From assembly GCA_021817045.1 (NCBI GenBank), contig JAKAWG010000057.1, positions 1 to 34,498 on the forward strand: 34,498 nt of DNA, in the 5' to 3' direction. Positions 8,177-16,207 of this stretch are shown piece after piece; within the stretch, counting starts at the first letter, position 1; each line of letters starts with the position of its first letter. The notes beneath the pieces were generated by a model. The model made no database searches. It had not been told where the DNA came from and saw only the letters and a list, made by a program, of their open reading frames with translations. The position numbers were made by a program, and so were the translations under genes. The stretch is from Acidobacteriota bacterium. GTDB lineage: Bacteria > Acidobacteriota > Terriglobia > UBA7540.

Positions 8177-9343
8177 ATGACTTTGCACAAGGAAAAACTT
8201 ATCATGAGAATCTTCGGAATCCTGCTCTTTTTCGGACTCGCATGCGTCAGAATGCCGGCCCAGCAGAATCACCTGGCCTTGACTCCTCCTATGGGATGGA
8301 ATGGCTACTTCCCCACCAAGAAGGTGGGCAACGATCTGATCCGGGAACAAGCAGAGGCCATGGTGAAGACGGGAATGAAAGCGGCGGGCTATAAGTACAT
8401 CATCGTAGACGACACCTGGGAAGGCGGCCGAGACTCGCTTGGTTATTCGCACCCGAATGGCCACTTCCCCGATATGAAGGCGCTCGTGAGCTACGTGCAC
8501 AGCCTGGGATTGAAGTTTGGCATCTATTCTTCGCCTGGCCGCAAGACCTGCGCGGGATTCGAAGGCAGCTTCGGCCACGAGGAGCAAGATGCGGAGACCT
8601 TCGCCCGATGGGGCGTCGATTACCTGAAATATGACTGGTGCAGCGGATCCGGAGATGAAATCCGCGCCTACCGCCGCATGGATGAGGCCCTTAAGAAGAC
8701 CGGCCGGCCGATTCTTTTCGCCTTGTGCCAGTACGGCTGGGAAAGGGTTTGGTCCTGGGGCCCTTCAGTGGGGGGCAACAACTGGCTGACTACGAGCGAT
8801 ATTGCCTTGCATGGCATCTCATACAGCGATATTGCGGAAGTCGGCTTTCAACAGAACGGCCTGGAGCGCTTTGCCGGCCCAGGGCATTGGAATGATCCCG
8901 ACGGTTTGCTGATCGGGCACCCGGAGATCAATAACGACGAGGCCCGCACTCAGATGAGCCTGTTGTCCCTGCTCGCAGCTCCCCTTATCGCCAGCAATGA
9001 CCTTGCGGATATGAATCCCGCGACGCTGGCGATTCTCACCAATCCCGAAGTGATTGCCGTCGATCAGGACCCGGCGGGCATTCAAGGACGCCGCGTCGCC
9101 GAAGAGGGCCCCTTGGAAGTCTGGATGAAGCTGCTGGCCGACGGGAGCAAGGCGGTGGGTTTGTTCAATCGCGAAGCGGCGCCCATGCCGGTCACCGTTC
9201 ACTTTCGGGATCTTGGCCTGCCGGACGCGGTTCGCCTGCGCGATCTGTGGGCAAGAAAAGCTTTGGGGGTGTTTCACGATAGTTACACGGCGACGGTGCC
9301 CAGGCACGGCGTGGTGATGTTGAAAGCAACCGCAGAATTTTAG
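8177..9343 (+). CDS. Secreted GH27 alpha-galactosidase
   Basis: A 388-residue protein. ATG 8177 has CGAGG 6-7 bases upstream; ATG 8204 is an alternative that gives a tighter Sec signal peptide (MRIFGILLFFGLACVRMPA). The mature part begins 'LALTPPMGWNGYFPTKK', the GH27 signature, followed by 'YIIVDDTWEGGRDSLGY', 'FGIYSSPGRKTCAG', 'VDYLKYDWC' (nucleophile candidate D153) and 'WLTTSDI' (acid/base candidate D208). A C-terminal beta domain ends at residue 388. It should release terminal alpha-linked galactose (or alpha-N-acetylgalactosamine or beta-arabinopyranose in some members). It follows the isomerase by about 85 bases and probably belongs to the same transcript. Confidence 0.93.
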   Translation: MTLHKEKLIMRIFGILLFFGLACVRMPAQQNHLALTPPMGWNGYFPTKKVGNDLIREQAEAMVKTGMKAAGYKYIIVDDTWEGGRDSLGYSHPNGHFPDMKALVSYVHSLGLKFGIYSSPGRKTCAGFEGSFGHEEQDAETFARWGVDYLKYDWCSGSGDEIRAYRRMDEALKKTGRPILFALCQYGWERVWSWGPSVGGNNWLTTSDIALHGISYSDIAEVGFQQNGLERFAGPGHWNDPDGLLIGHPEINNDEARTQMSLLSLLAAPLIASNDLADMNPATLAILTNPEVIAVDQDPAGIQGRRVAEEGPLEVWMKLLADGSKAVGLFNREAAPMPVTVHFRDLGLPDAVRLRDLWARKALGVFHDSYTATVPRHGVVMLKATAEF

Positions 9344-9398
9344 AAACTTTCCCGGCGCCAGGGAGGGAGAAAATTCTCGAATCTGAGGTAGAGCTGAT

Positions 9399-10550
9399 AT
9401 GTGTCCGGTATCTGCATGTTTATTGGCCTTGCTCGCCTTCGGGGCGCGGGGCGCGCGCCAGAGCCGCCCTCCTTCTCCGGCGGCGACCTGGGAGCATAAC
9501 CCGCAGATCGTTTACAACCTTAAGCAAGCAGAAGCCTTGCGGCGCGCCCGTCGCCTGGCGGAAGCTGCTGCCGCCTACAAGCGACTGCTGGCGCACGCTC
9601 CGAACCTGGCAGTTGCGCATCTGGGTCTGGGACTCGTCCGCCACGACCAGCGCGATTACGCGGCCTCCACGGCGGAATTCGCCCGCGCGGCCTCGCTTGA
9701 TCCAACCCTTGCGCAGGCGCCCCTCGACCTGGGCGTAGACGCCTATCTATGGGGGCACGATACTCTGGCGCGCACCGCTTTAGAAAAGGCGGCCCGGTGG
9801 CCGGCGCAAGCGTTCCAGGCCGATTACCTGCTGAGTCTTGTGGAGATTCGGCAGGGCGACCTGCACGCCGCGGCCCGGATCCTTGATACCGCCTTGCAGC
9901 TTCATTCTACGTCCGGGGACCCGGTTTACCAATCCGAAGTCGCCAACCTCGAACATTGGAGAGCCATCTTGGCCGGCATGACGACCGCCGAACACTACGT
10001 GAAGGTGGGGCGGGAGGATGATGCGAAGCGCGAATGCGCCCAACTTCTTCGGGAGAATCCTTCTCTGGTCGGCGTCCACACGGTGCTCGGCGATATTGCG
10101 GTTCATGAGAGGCAATTCAACGTAGCCTTAGAAGATTATCGCGCCGAGCAAAAGCTCGAGCCTCGAAGCTCCCGGATCTGGTTTAAGATCGCCAACGCGC
10201 TTCTGGAATCCCGGCAATTTTCCGCGGCTCGCCAGGCGGCCCTGGCCTCTCTCCATCTGCAACCGGACTTCGGCCCGCCATACTTCGTGCTGGGCCGCGT
10301 GGCCGCAAGTGAAGGGCAAAAAACCGAAGCCATCGCCGAATTCGAAGAGGCGCTCCGCCTGGGCCTCGACGACGATCTTGCCACAACCGCGCATTATCAG
10401 CTCTTTCGGTTACTCCTGGCTTCCGGCAGGATGCGGGAGGCGAAGGCTCAGGAGGCAGAATACTTGCGCCTGCAAAAGGCTCGCGCCCAGCGGGATCTGG
10501 CGGTCGCTCGATCCGAACGGAAACTCGAACAGTCCGGCCTCCTGCACTGA
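9399..10550 (+). CDS. Secreted tetratricopeptide-repeat protein
   Basis: A 383-residue protein starting at ATG 9399 with a GAGG site about 10 bases upstream, 55 bases after the GH27 gene. It opens with a short hydrophobic segment (CLLALLAFGARG) that is probably a Sec signal. It then carries about six to eight TPR-like helix pairs, for example 'RLAEAAAAYKRLLAHAPNLAVAHLGLG', 'DYAASTAEFARAASLDPTLAQAPLDLG' and 'KTEAIAEFEEALRLGL'. TPRs mediate protein contacts. Such proteins are frequent beside acidobacterial receptor genes, but a specific partner cannot be named. The charged C-terminal helix is rich in R/K/E. No catalytic motif is visible. Confidence 0.8.
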   Translation: MCPVSACLLALLAFGARGARQSRPPSPAATWEHNPQIVYNLKQAEALRRARRLAEAAAAYKRLLAHAPNLAVAHLGLGLVRHDQRDYAASTAEFARAASLDPTLAQAPLDLGVDAYLWGHDTLARTALEKAARWPAQAFQADYLLSLVEIRQGDLHAAARILDTALQLHSTSGDPVYQSEVANLEHWRAILAGMTTAEHYVKVGREDDAKRECAQLLRENPSLVGVHTVLGDIAVHERQFNVALEDYRAEQKLEPRSSRIWFKIANALLESRQFSAARQAALASLHLQPDFGPPYFVLGRVAASEGQKTEAIAEFEEALRLGLDDDLATTAHYQLFRLLLASGRMREAKAQEAEYLRLQKARAQRDLAVARSERKLEQSGLLH

Positions 10551-10631
10551 TTGAGCTGACATCATGCCTCGCCGGCCCCCGGCCAAGCCTCCCAGCCTCC
10601 GGATACGCGGCCTCTTTCTCAAAAAAAAGAC

Positions 10632-10684
10632 TTGACATTCGCAAACTTATGTTTCACATATCATATGTATCATATATCATTTCC
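10632..10684 (+). promoter_or_regulatory. Promoter and AT-rich operator of the TonB receptor gene
   Basis: TTGACA (10632-10637), a 17-base gap and CACATA (10655-10660) make a good sigma70-like promoter. From 10655 the run CACATATCATATGTATCATA contains direct repeats of TATCATAT with a 9-base period and continues to about 10682. It overlaps the -10 and start site, which suits a repressor site. The leader to ATG 10811 is about 140 bases. The 11-mer CACATATCATA recurs at 26911-26921. Confidence 0.5.
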
Positions 10685-10810
10685 AAATTAGGCGGAAAGG
10701 GTTCTTGGGACAATCAAAGTGTGGACTTGGCCGGGGCCGACAATCAGCAAGGAATTTCAAAAAAGGGTTGGAGTCTCCGCCATGGAAGCCGCCCGCCAAG
10801 GGAGGAGCCA

Positions 10811-13800
10811 ATGAGAACAAAACAATTGTGCATGGGATTAGGGTTGGGTTGCATCCTTTCCATCGCCATGCTAGTTGGGGTCAGGAATGGTTATGCTCAA
10901 GCTGCCACAGGATCAATCTCCGGAACGGTGCAGGATCAGTCGGGTGCCGTGGTACCTGGGGCAAAGATAACTATTACAAGCATTGACACCGGGCTTTCGA
11001 TGTCCCGCACATCTTCGAACGATGGGTCGTATCTTTTTACACCCATTAAAATTGGCCACTATCGGGCGGAGGCCGCGTTCAAAGGATTCAAAACTGTTAT
11101 TCACACGAACATTCGGGTGAATATTCAGCAGCACGTCATCGTCAATTTCACCCTCACGCCCGGTGCAGTGACACAAACCGTCACCGTCACCGCGCCCCCC
11201 TCGCTACTCCAGACTCAGAAGGGGTCTTTGGGCCAGGTCGTGGGAACGAGAACCATCAATGACTTGCCGCTCAACGGACGGAATTACACCTTTCTGGCGC
11301 AGATTACCGCTGGTGCGACCTCAAACCGCATTGCAGGAAATGCTACCGAAGGAACGAATTCGGGAAGCTTCATAGTAGATGGGATGCGGTATGAGCAGAA
11401 CAATTACATGCTCGACGGCCTCGACGACAATAACCGAATGACAGCTTACGGCCAAGCTATACCCACAGCCTATGTTGCGCTTCCCCCGGTGGATGCCATC
11501 AACCAATTTAAATTGCAGACGAATGCCTACAGCGCTGAGTTTGGCCGTGCGGCTGGTGCCATGATGAATGCCACCACGAAGTCCGGCACAAACCAGTTCC
11601 ATGGCGACTTATGGGAGTTTGTCCGCAACGACAAGTTTGACGCGGCGGACTTCTTCCAAAACGCTGCAGGAGTCAAGAAGGGTAAATTTCGTCAAAATCA
11701 ATATGGCGGTACTATTGGAGGCCCGGTAACTATCCCACACGTCTATAACGGGAAGAATAAGACCTTCTTCTTCTTTGACTACCAAGGCATGCGAGTTCGC
11801 CAGGCAGTTCCCCTTATTACTTCGGTGCCCACAATGCAGGAAGTCGACAGCGGATACACCAACTTTTCCGATCTGATCAGTGGCCAAAGTGGCAAGCTTT
11901 ACGGGCCGGACGCCCTGGGCCGCAAATTTCCGATCGGCACCATTCTCGATCCGGCCACCACGCGCGGGCCGTTTTTGGCGGGACAGGTTGACCCCGTAAC
12001 CGGCTTGAGCTTTACCAGCGCGTGCACGGCCGGCAACCCGTGCTACGTGCGCGATCCGTTTCCCAACAACATCATTCCCGCGAATCGGATTTTTCCGGGA
12101 GCGGCGAAAATCCTGGCAATGGATCCCAGGCCCAACCTGCCAGGACTTCTTAACAACTACGCCGCAAATTTGCCCCAAACCCAAAACGCGGGCCAATATG
12201 ATATCCGTGTGGATCAGAACTTCAGTGCGCGTGATCAGTTCTTCACTCGCTACAGCCACTCCTACACCTCCGGGGTGCTGCCTGCCACATTCCTCGGGAA
12301 CGTGAACAACATCGGATCCACTATACTCGACATGCACAGCGCGGTGGCGGGTTGGACGCACACCATGTCGCCGACGCTGATCAACCAGGCCCTAGTGGGG
12401 TACAGCCGCCTCCACTCTGACGCCCTCCAGCAAGATGCAAACATCGCGGGAATCCCAGACCAGCTTGGAATTCCCGGGATCCCGCAGGGTCATCTCAACG
12501 GAGGATTGGGCGCGATAATCGTTGGGGGCATGTCATGGCTCGGCCAAGGAACCTATTCACCGGGCGATGAGTACAGCATAACCACGCAAGTCTCAGACAA
12601 CATGACGAAAATTGCAGGAAAGCACACCTTAGAGTTCGGGTTCCAATACATGCACATGGCCTGGCCCTTCGTGATCCCGCCCGCTTCACGCGGAAGGTGG
12701 AATTTTACTGGGGCGTACACTTCGATAGTGGGTGTGGGCGACAGTAGCACGGGACGGGGTGAGTTTCTCCTTGAACCGGTCCCTGCTACTGTACCCAACG
12801 GGGTTAACTATGTCGGAGGCGCCGACAATCTAGTTGCCACCAATATTTCACCAGCGGCCCTGAACCAGAATTACTATGGGCTGTACTTTCAGGATGGTTG
12901 GAAAGTGACTCCTAAACTCACCTTAAACCTGGGCATCCGCGACGAATATTACCCCAATTATCATGACAAGTATGGCGCCATGGCGAACCTGGTGCCCAAT
13001 GCTAATTGGAAAGGCGGCGAATTTCTGATCCCTGCCCAAAGGGCGAATATACAGCTTTCCCCATCATTTCTGACCGCTCTTGCCAGTGATGGCATCAAAT
13101 TAGTTGCGTCCAACAATCCTGCCTTGGTCAGCTTCCCGGCAGCCAATTGGGAACCACGATTTGGGTTTGCTTACGAAGTCACGCCTAAGTCTGTACTGCG
13201 AGGAGGATTTGGCATCTTCGAGGGCGGGGATGAAAGCCAGGGAGGCTCCCCCAACCTTGCCAATAACTATCCGTTCCTCTCCACGCTTGTTTACAATGCA
13301 CCCAATTCCGTTACTCCCCTCGCACCCAACGCCGCGGTGGGGGCCATGAGCAATGGTTTCCTCAACGTAGGTCTCACGCCCACAAGCGTAAGCGCAAGCG
13401 CCATCTCGCCACGGGCTATTCAATCCCCTTACCAGACGCCAACGTTCTACACTGGGAACATGACCCTGCAACATCAATTAGCGAAGAACGACGTCGTCAG
13501 TCTCGGTTATGTAACTTCCCTCGGCCGCCATTTAGATGTCACCGTGGGCGGGAATCTGCCGTCCGTGATCATACCTCCCAACACGAATCCAACACCCTAC
13601 ACTCCATACCCTAACTTGGCACGTGGCTTTACCTACGTGACCACCCAGGGTAACAGCTACTATGATGCCCTCCAGGCCAACTACGAACATCGCTTTGCTA
13701 GCGGGCTAGATTTTCTGGCCAACTATGCTTACTCGAAGTGCCGGGACGATGGGGGTGGAACTCTGTACGGAGAGAGTGAGGGTGGCTACCGTGCAGCGTA

Positions 13801-14419
13801 TATTCCCGGGCTGGGGATTCAATATGACTATGGGGAGTGCGATTGGAATACCACGAATGTTGTTCACTTCAGCGGCCTTTGGCAGCTTCCCGTAGGCAGA
13901 GGCCACACCCTTTTGGGAAGCATGGGGGGTGTCGGGAACGCCATTTTAGGTGGCTGGCAAACCAATTGGATCCTGACATTGCAGAGCGGCAACCCCACCA
14001 CCATCCAGTGCGCCACTTCCACGAATAGTGCAGGCTGTTATGCTCTGCTCGTACCCGGGGAAAATAAGGACGCCAATCAGAGCATCGCGCACTGGTGGAA
14101 TGCGGCGGCTTTTGCCAACCCTGCGCCAGCCACTGCCGTAGGGCAAACTGATTATGCCCCGTTCGGTGGCGCTCCCACGCAGGTTTACGGCCCCGGCTTC
14201 CACCGGCTCGATTTCTCCGTCTTCAAACAATTCCACATCTCGGAAACGAAGTACCTCGAGTTCCGGGCGGAGTTCTTCAACTTGACCAACACTCCGAACT
14301 TCGGGATGCCAGGACAGACAAATTTCCTGAACACCAAGAACTTCGGACAGATCACCAGCACGGTGGACGCTCCGAATGATGCACGGGAAATTCAACTGGC
14401 GTTGAAGTTCTACTTCTGA
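10811..14419 (+). CDS. TonB-dependent outer-membrane receptor with carboxypeptidase-regulatory-like domain
   Basis: A 1202-residue protein. I chose ATG 10811 because GGGAGGAG precedes it and a clean signal peptide follows (MRTKQL to NGYAQA); the open frame reaches back to 10649 without a ribosome site. Residues about 31-125 are a CarboxypepD_reg-like Ig fold ('GSISGTVQDQSGAVVPGAKI'). A plug region follows ('TINDLPLNGRNYTFLAQIT', 'NNYMLDGLDDNNRM'). The rest is a long aromatic-rich beta-barrel ending in 'IQLALKFYF', with the terminal Phe expected by the Bam machinery. This is the acidobacterial 'Oar-like' receptor architecture. No SusD homologue is adjacent. It probably imports oligosaccharides released by the surrounding glycosidases. 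It has its own promoter and a 3' hairpin. Confidence 0.9.
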   Translation: MRTKQLCMGLGLGCILSIAMLVGVRNGYAQAATGSISGTVQDQSGAVVPGAKITITSIDTGLSMSRTSSNDGSYLFTPIKIGHYRAEAAFKGFKTVIHTNIRVNIQQHVIVNFTLTPGAVTQTVTVTAPPSLLQTQKGSLGQVVGTRTINDLPLNGRNYTFLAQITAGATSNRIAGNATEGTNSGSFIVDGMRYEQNNYMLDGLDDNNRMTAYGQAIPTAYVALPPVDAINQFKLQTNAYSAEFGRAAGAMMNATTKSGTNQFHGDLWEFVRNDKFDAADFFQNAAGVKKGKFRQNQYGGTIGGPVTIPHVYNGKNKTFFFFDYQGMRVRQAVPLITSVPTMQEVDSGYTNFSDLISGQSGKLYGPDALGRKFPIGTILDPATTRGPFLAGQVDPVTGLSFTSACTAGNPCYVRDPFPNNIIPANRIFPGAAKILAMDPRPNLPGLLNNYAANLPQTQNAGQYDIRVDQNFSARDQFFTRYSHSYTSGVLPATFLGNVNNIGSTILDMHSAVAGWTHTMSPTLINQALVGYSRLHSDALQQDANIAGIPDQLGIPGIPQGHLNGGLGAIIVGGMSWLGQGTYSPGDEYSITTQVSDNMTKIAGKHTLEFGFQYMHMAWPFVIPPASRGRWNFTGAYTSIVGVGDSSTGRGEFLLEPVPATVPNGVNYVGGADNLVATNISPAALNQNYYGLYFQDGWKVTPKLTLNLGIRDEYYPNYHDKYGAMANLVPNANWKGGEFLIPAQRANIQLSPSFLTALASDGIKLVASNNPALVSFPAANWEPRFGFAYEVTPKSVLRGGFGIFEGGDESQGGSPNLANNYPFLSTLVYNAPNSVTPLAPNAAVGAMSNGFLNVGLTPTSVSASAISPRAIQSPYQTPTFYTGNMTLQHQLAKNDVVSLGYVTSLGRHLDVTVGGNLPSVIIPPNTNPTPYTPYPNLARGFTYVTTQGNSYYDALQANYEHRFASGLDFLANYAYSKCRDDGGGTLYGESEGGYRAAYIPGLGIQYDYGECDWNTTNVVHFSGLWQLPVGRGHTLLGSMGGVGNAILGGWQTNWILTLQSGNPTTIQCATSTNSAGCYALLVPGENKDANQSIAHWWNAAAFANPAPATAVGQTDYAPFGGAPTQVYGPGFHRLDFSVFKQFHISETKYLEFRAEFFNLTNTPNFGMPGQTNFLNTKNFGQITSTVDAPNDAREIQLALKFYF

Positions 14420-14456
14420 GCATCTGCTCCCTGCACAGAAGTGCGTCCCGGCACGG

Positions 14457-14485
14457 CCGGTCTGGCGGAAGATTTTCCGGACCGG
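14457..14485 (+). terminator. Hairpin after the receptor gene
   Basis: CCGGTC (14457-14462) pairs with GACCGG (14480-14485), with an inner GGAA/TTCC pairing. Only a weak T stretch (TGTTTTAA) follows about 14 bases later, so it is an imperfect intrinsic terminator or an mRNA-stabilising stem. Confidence 0.4.
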
Positions 14486-14536
14486 CCCCCCGGGACTGTT
14501 TTAATCCTTCGTAGTTCTTATTCTGATTTGTACACC

Positions 14537-14545
14537 TGCTATAAA
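14537..14545 (+). promoter_or_regulatory. Extended -10 promoter ahead of the propeller gene
   Basis: TGcTATAAA is an extended -10 element. A poor -35 (TTCTTA, 14515-14520) lies 19 bases upstream. Transcription would start near 14552, about 60 bases before ATG 14613. It separates the downstream hydrolase genes from the receptor transcript. Confidence 0.4.
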
Positions 14546-14612
14546 ACAGGAATTCCAAGCTTCGGCGCCCGCAGCTGTGGACCGCGGTTTGAACCTTACA
14601 AGGAGACTGTCG

Positions 14613-15965
14613 ATGTGTCCAACCCTTCGTCGCTCGCGCACTGCAACTATACTGCTGGCAGCGGTCACCTTACTGCTCGCTAGCAAAGCTTATTCGCGTG
14701 CCGGCCAAGCGGCTGCGAAACAGGCCAAGCCGACTTCCCTGCGCGTCTGGCCGTCCGATCCGCCCGAGAGTTGCCCTTTTCCGAGGTCGACGGTAATCAC
14801 GGGTATCGCTCTGACGGGAAGGTATAAGAATTACGAGAATGCGGACACCTGGTTCCCCTCCTGGGCGTCGGACGGCAATCTCTATTCACCCTATATGGAC
14901 GGGCTCGTCGGTGGGGTCCACGCGGGCGGGGGTGGACCCAAGGCGGCGGATGGCGCAGCCAAAATTGTGGGCGACGATCCCCTGAATCTCCGCGTGGTTC
15001 CGCTGACCCCTTATAAAACTTCCCCCGCTCCCTACGGTGGCCGCTACGCCTCGGCCAGTCTGGTGTACAACGGGATCTGGTATTACGGCACTTATGTCGT
15101 AGATGTCTCTCTCTCAAAGGAATACAACTGCATTTGGTGTGTGGTCGGACCCTTCGTTGGATTTGGAATTTCCCGCGACTTTGGCCACACCTGGACCGAC
15201 ACCAGCCTGACTCCCGTGAACAACCTTTTCCACGAAACCGCGAAAAATGGTCGTCGGGTGAAGATGGGGATGGCACACTTTGTGGATTTCGGAAAAAACA
15301 TGGAGTACTCTCCTGATGGTTATGCCTATCTGGTCGCCGACGGCGCTCTCACCCCAGGCACGCCGGCGGGAGAGGCTCTCTTGAACGCGCCCACCTGGGG
15401 CAAGTACAATCACACCGTGTTTAAAGGGGACATGTTTTATCTGGCGCGCACCAAGCCATCTCCCCAGACGATCAACCAGGAGTCGGCCTGGGAGTTCTAC
15501 GGCGGCAAGGACCGAAATGGCAGGGATATCTGGACGAAAGACTTCGCTCAGATCAAACCGCTGTTTGAGTGGGTCGGGCACTGCGGCGGGGCGCAAGTCA
15601 CCTACAATGCGCCCCTGAAAAAGTACTTGTGGTTCGTCACCGACCCTTTGGAGGGAACAGGCGGGACGACGGTCCGCGACATGTATGGTGTTCCTTATAA
15701 CACTTACGTTCTGGAGTCGGACCGCTTGACCGGCCCCTGGAGGCTGGTCACCTACCTGCGCATGTTCGGCCAGCAGGCATACTGGCTGAACCTTCCTTCC
15801 AAGTTTATCAGCGCCGATGGCCGCACGGCTTGGCTTTGCTACTCAGCGAATTGGACACGGAACACCCAGGTCGATCCTCCCGGAAGCAAATATGCGCTGT
15901 CGCTGCACGAAATAAGACTTCTTTCAAGAAATTCCGATTCGGATTCCAAAGCTTCAGGGCGGTAG
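14613..15965 (+). CDS. Secreted Asp-box beta-propeller protein, putative glycosidase (DUF4185/GH43-like)
   Basis: A 450-residue protein from ATG 14613, with AAGGAG 7 bases upstream. It has a Sec signal peptide (hydrophobic stretch ILLAAVTLLLASKAYS). 'ISRDFGHTWTD' is an exact Asp-box (S-x-D-x-G-x-T-W), the turn motif of sialidase-like beta-propellers. Other blocks are 'WFPSWASDGNLYSPYMDG', 'VFKGDMFYLARTK', 'QVTYNAPLKKYLWFVTD' and 'YNTYVLESDRLTGPWRLVTYL'. The last resembles the 'S.slfGPW' blade motif of GH43/DUF4185 five-bladed propellers. I cannot fix the substrate. It is the first gene downstream of the receptor, and the MITE lies 57 bases after its stop. Confidence 0.6.
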   Translation: MCPTLRRSRTATILLAAVTLLLASKAYSRAGQAAAKQAKPTSLRVWPSDPPESCPFPRSTVITGIALTGRYKNYENADTWFPSWASDGNLYSPYMDGLVGGVHAGGGGPKAADGAAKIVGDDPLNLRVVPLTPYKTSPAPYGGRYASASLVYNGIWYYGTYVVDVSLSKEYNCIWCVVGPFVGFGISRDFGHTWTDTSLTPVNNLFHETAKNGRRVKMGMAHFVDFGKNMEYSPDGYAYLVADGALTPGTPAGEALLNAPTWGKYNHTVFKGDMFYLARTKPSPQTINQESAWEFYGGKDRNGRDIWTKDFAQIKPLFEWVGHCGGAQVTYNAPLKKYLWFVTDPLEGTGGTTVRDMYGVPYNTYVLESDRLTGPWRLVTYLRMFGQQAYWLNLPSKFISADGRTAWLCYSANWTRNTQVDPPGSKYALSLHEIRLLSRNSDSDSKASGR

Positions 15966-16022
15966 CAGCTTGACTGAGCAAATTCGAAAGCGCATTAAGA
16001 TGTTCGATTACACCCTCTTTAG

Positions 16023-16207
16023 CCCGAATTCGTAAGTTGAAAACAAACGACTTGCTGTAATCGCATGGAAATTAGGGTATAAGCCACTTATTCCCAATGA
16101 GATAGATAGAAAAATTTCAACTTGCGCGAAGTTGGATTTTCACAGCTTAATCTATTGAAACTACAACAGTTAGTTCTCAACAAGGGCTCTCAACTTACGA
16201 ATTCGGG
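16023..16207. mobile_element. 185-bp MITE, copy 1
   Basis: The element begins CCCGAATTCGTAAGTTGA and ends with its exact reverse complement, giving 18-bp perfect terminal inverted repeats. It is flanked by the 5-bp direct repeat TTTAG (16018-16022 and 16208-16212). The interior is visibly AT-richer than the host genes, encodes no transposase and has an internal AAGTTG/CAACTT hairpin near 16118-16134. It matches copy 2 at 28469-28653 with four substitutions in 185 positions by my alignment. A 5-bp duplication fits IS1380-type and some other DDE transposases, which could mobilise it in trans. It sits at the very start of the following hydrolase gene. Confidence 0.92.

Noticed and set aside
10649..10810. 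Upstream start of the receptor at 10649
   Set aside because: The 54 extra residues are not signal-like, no ribosome site precedes them, and the region contains the promoter. ATG 10811 has GGAGGAG and a proper signal peptide.
16023..16207. MITE copy as a regulatory RNA or a REP-type element
   Set aside because: The 18-bp inverted ends and different 5-bp duplications at the two copies demonstrate transposition rather than a fixed regulatory element.
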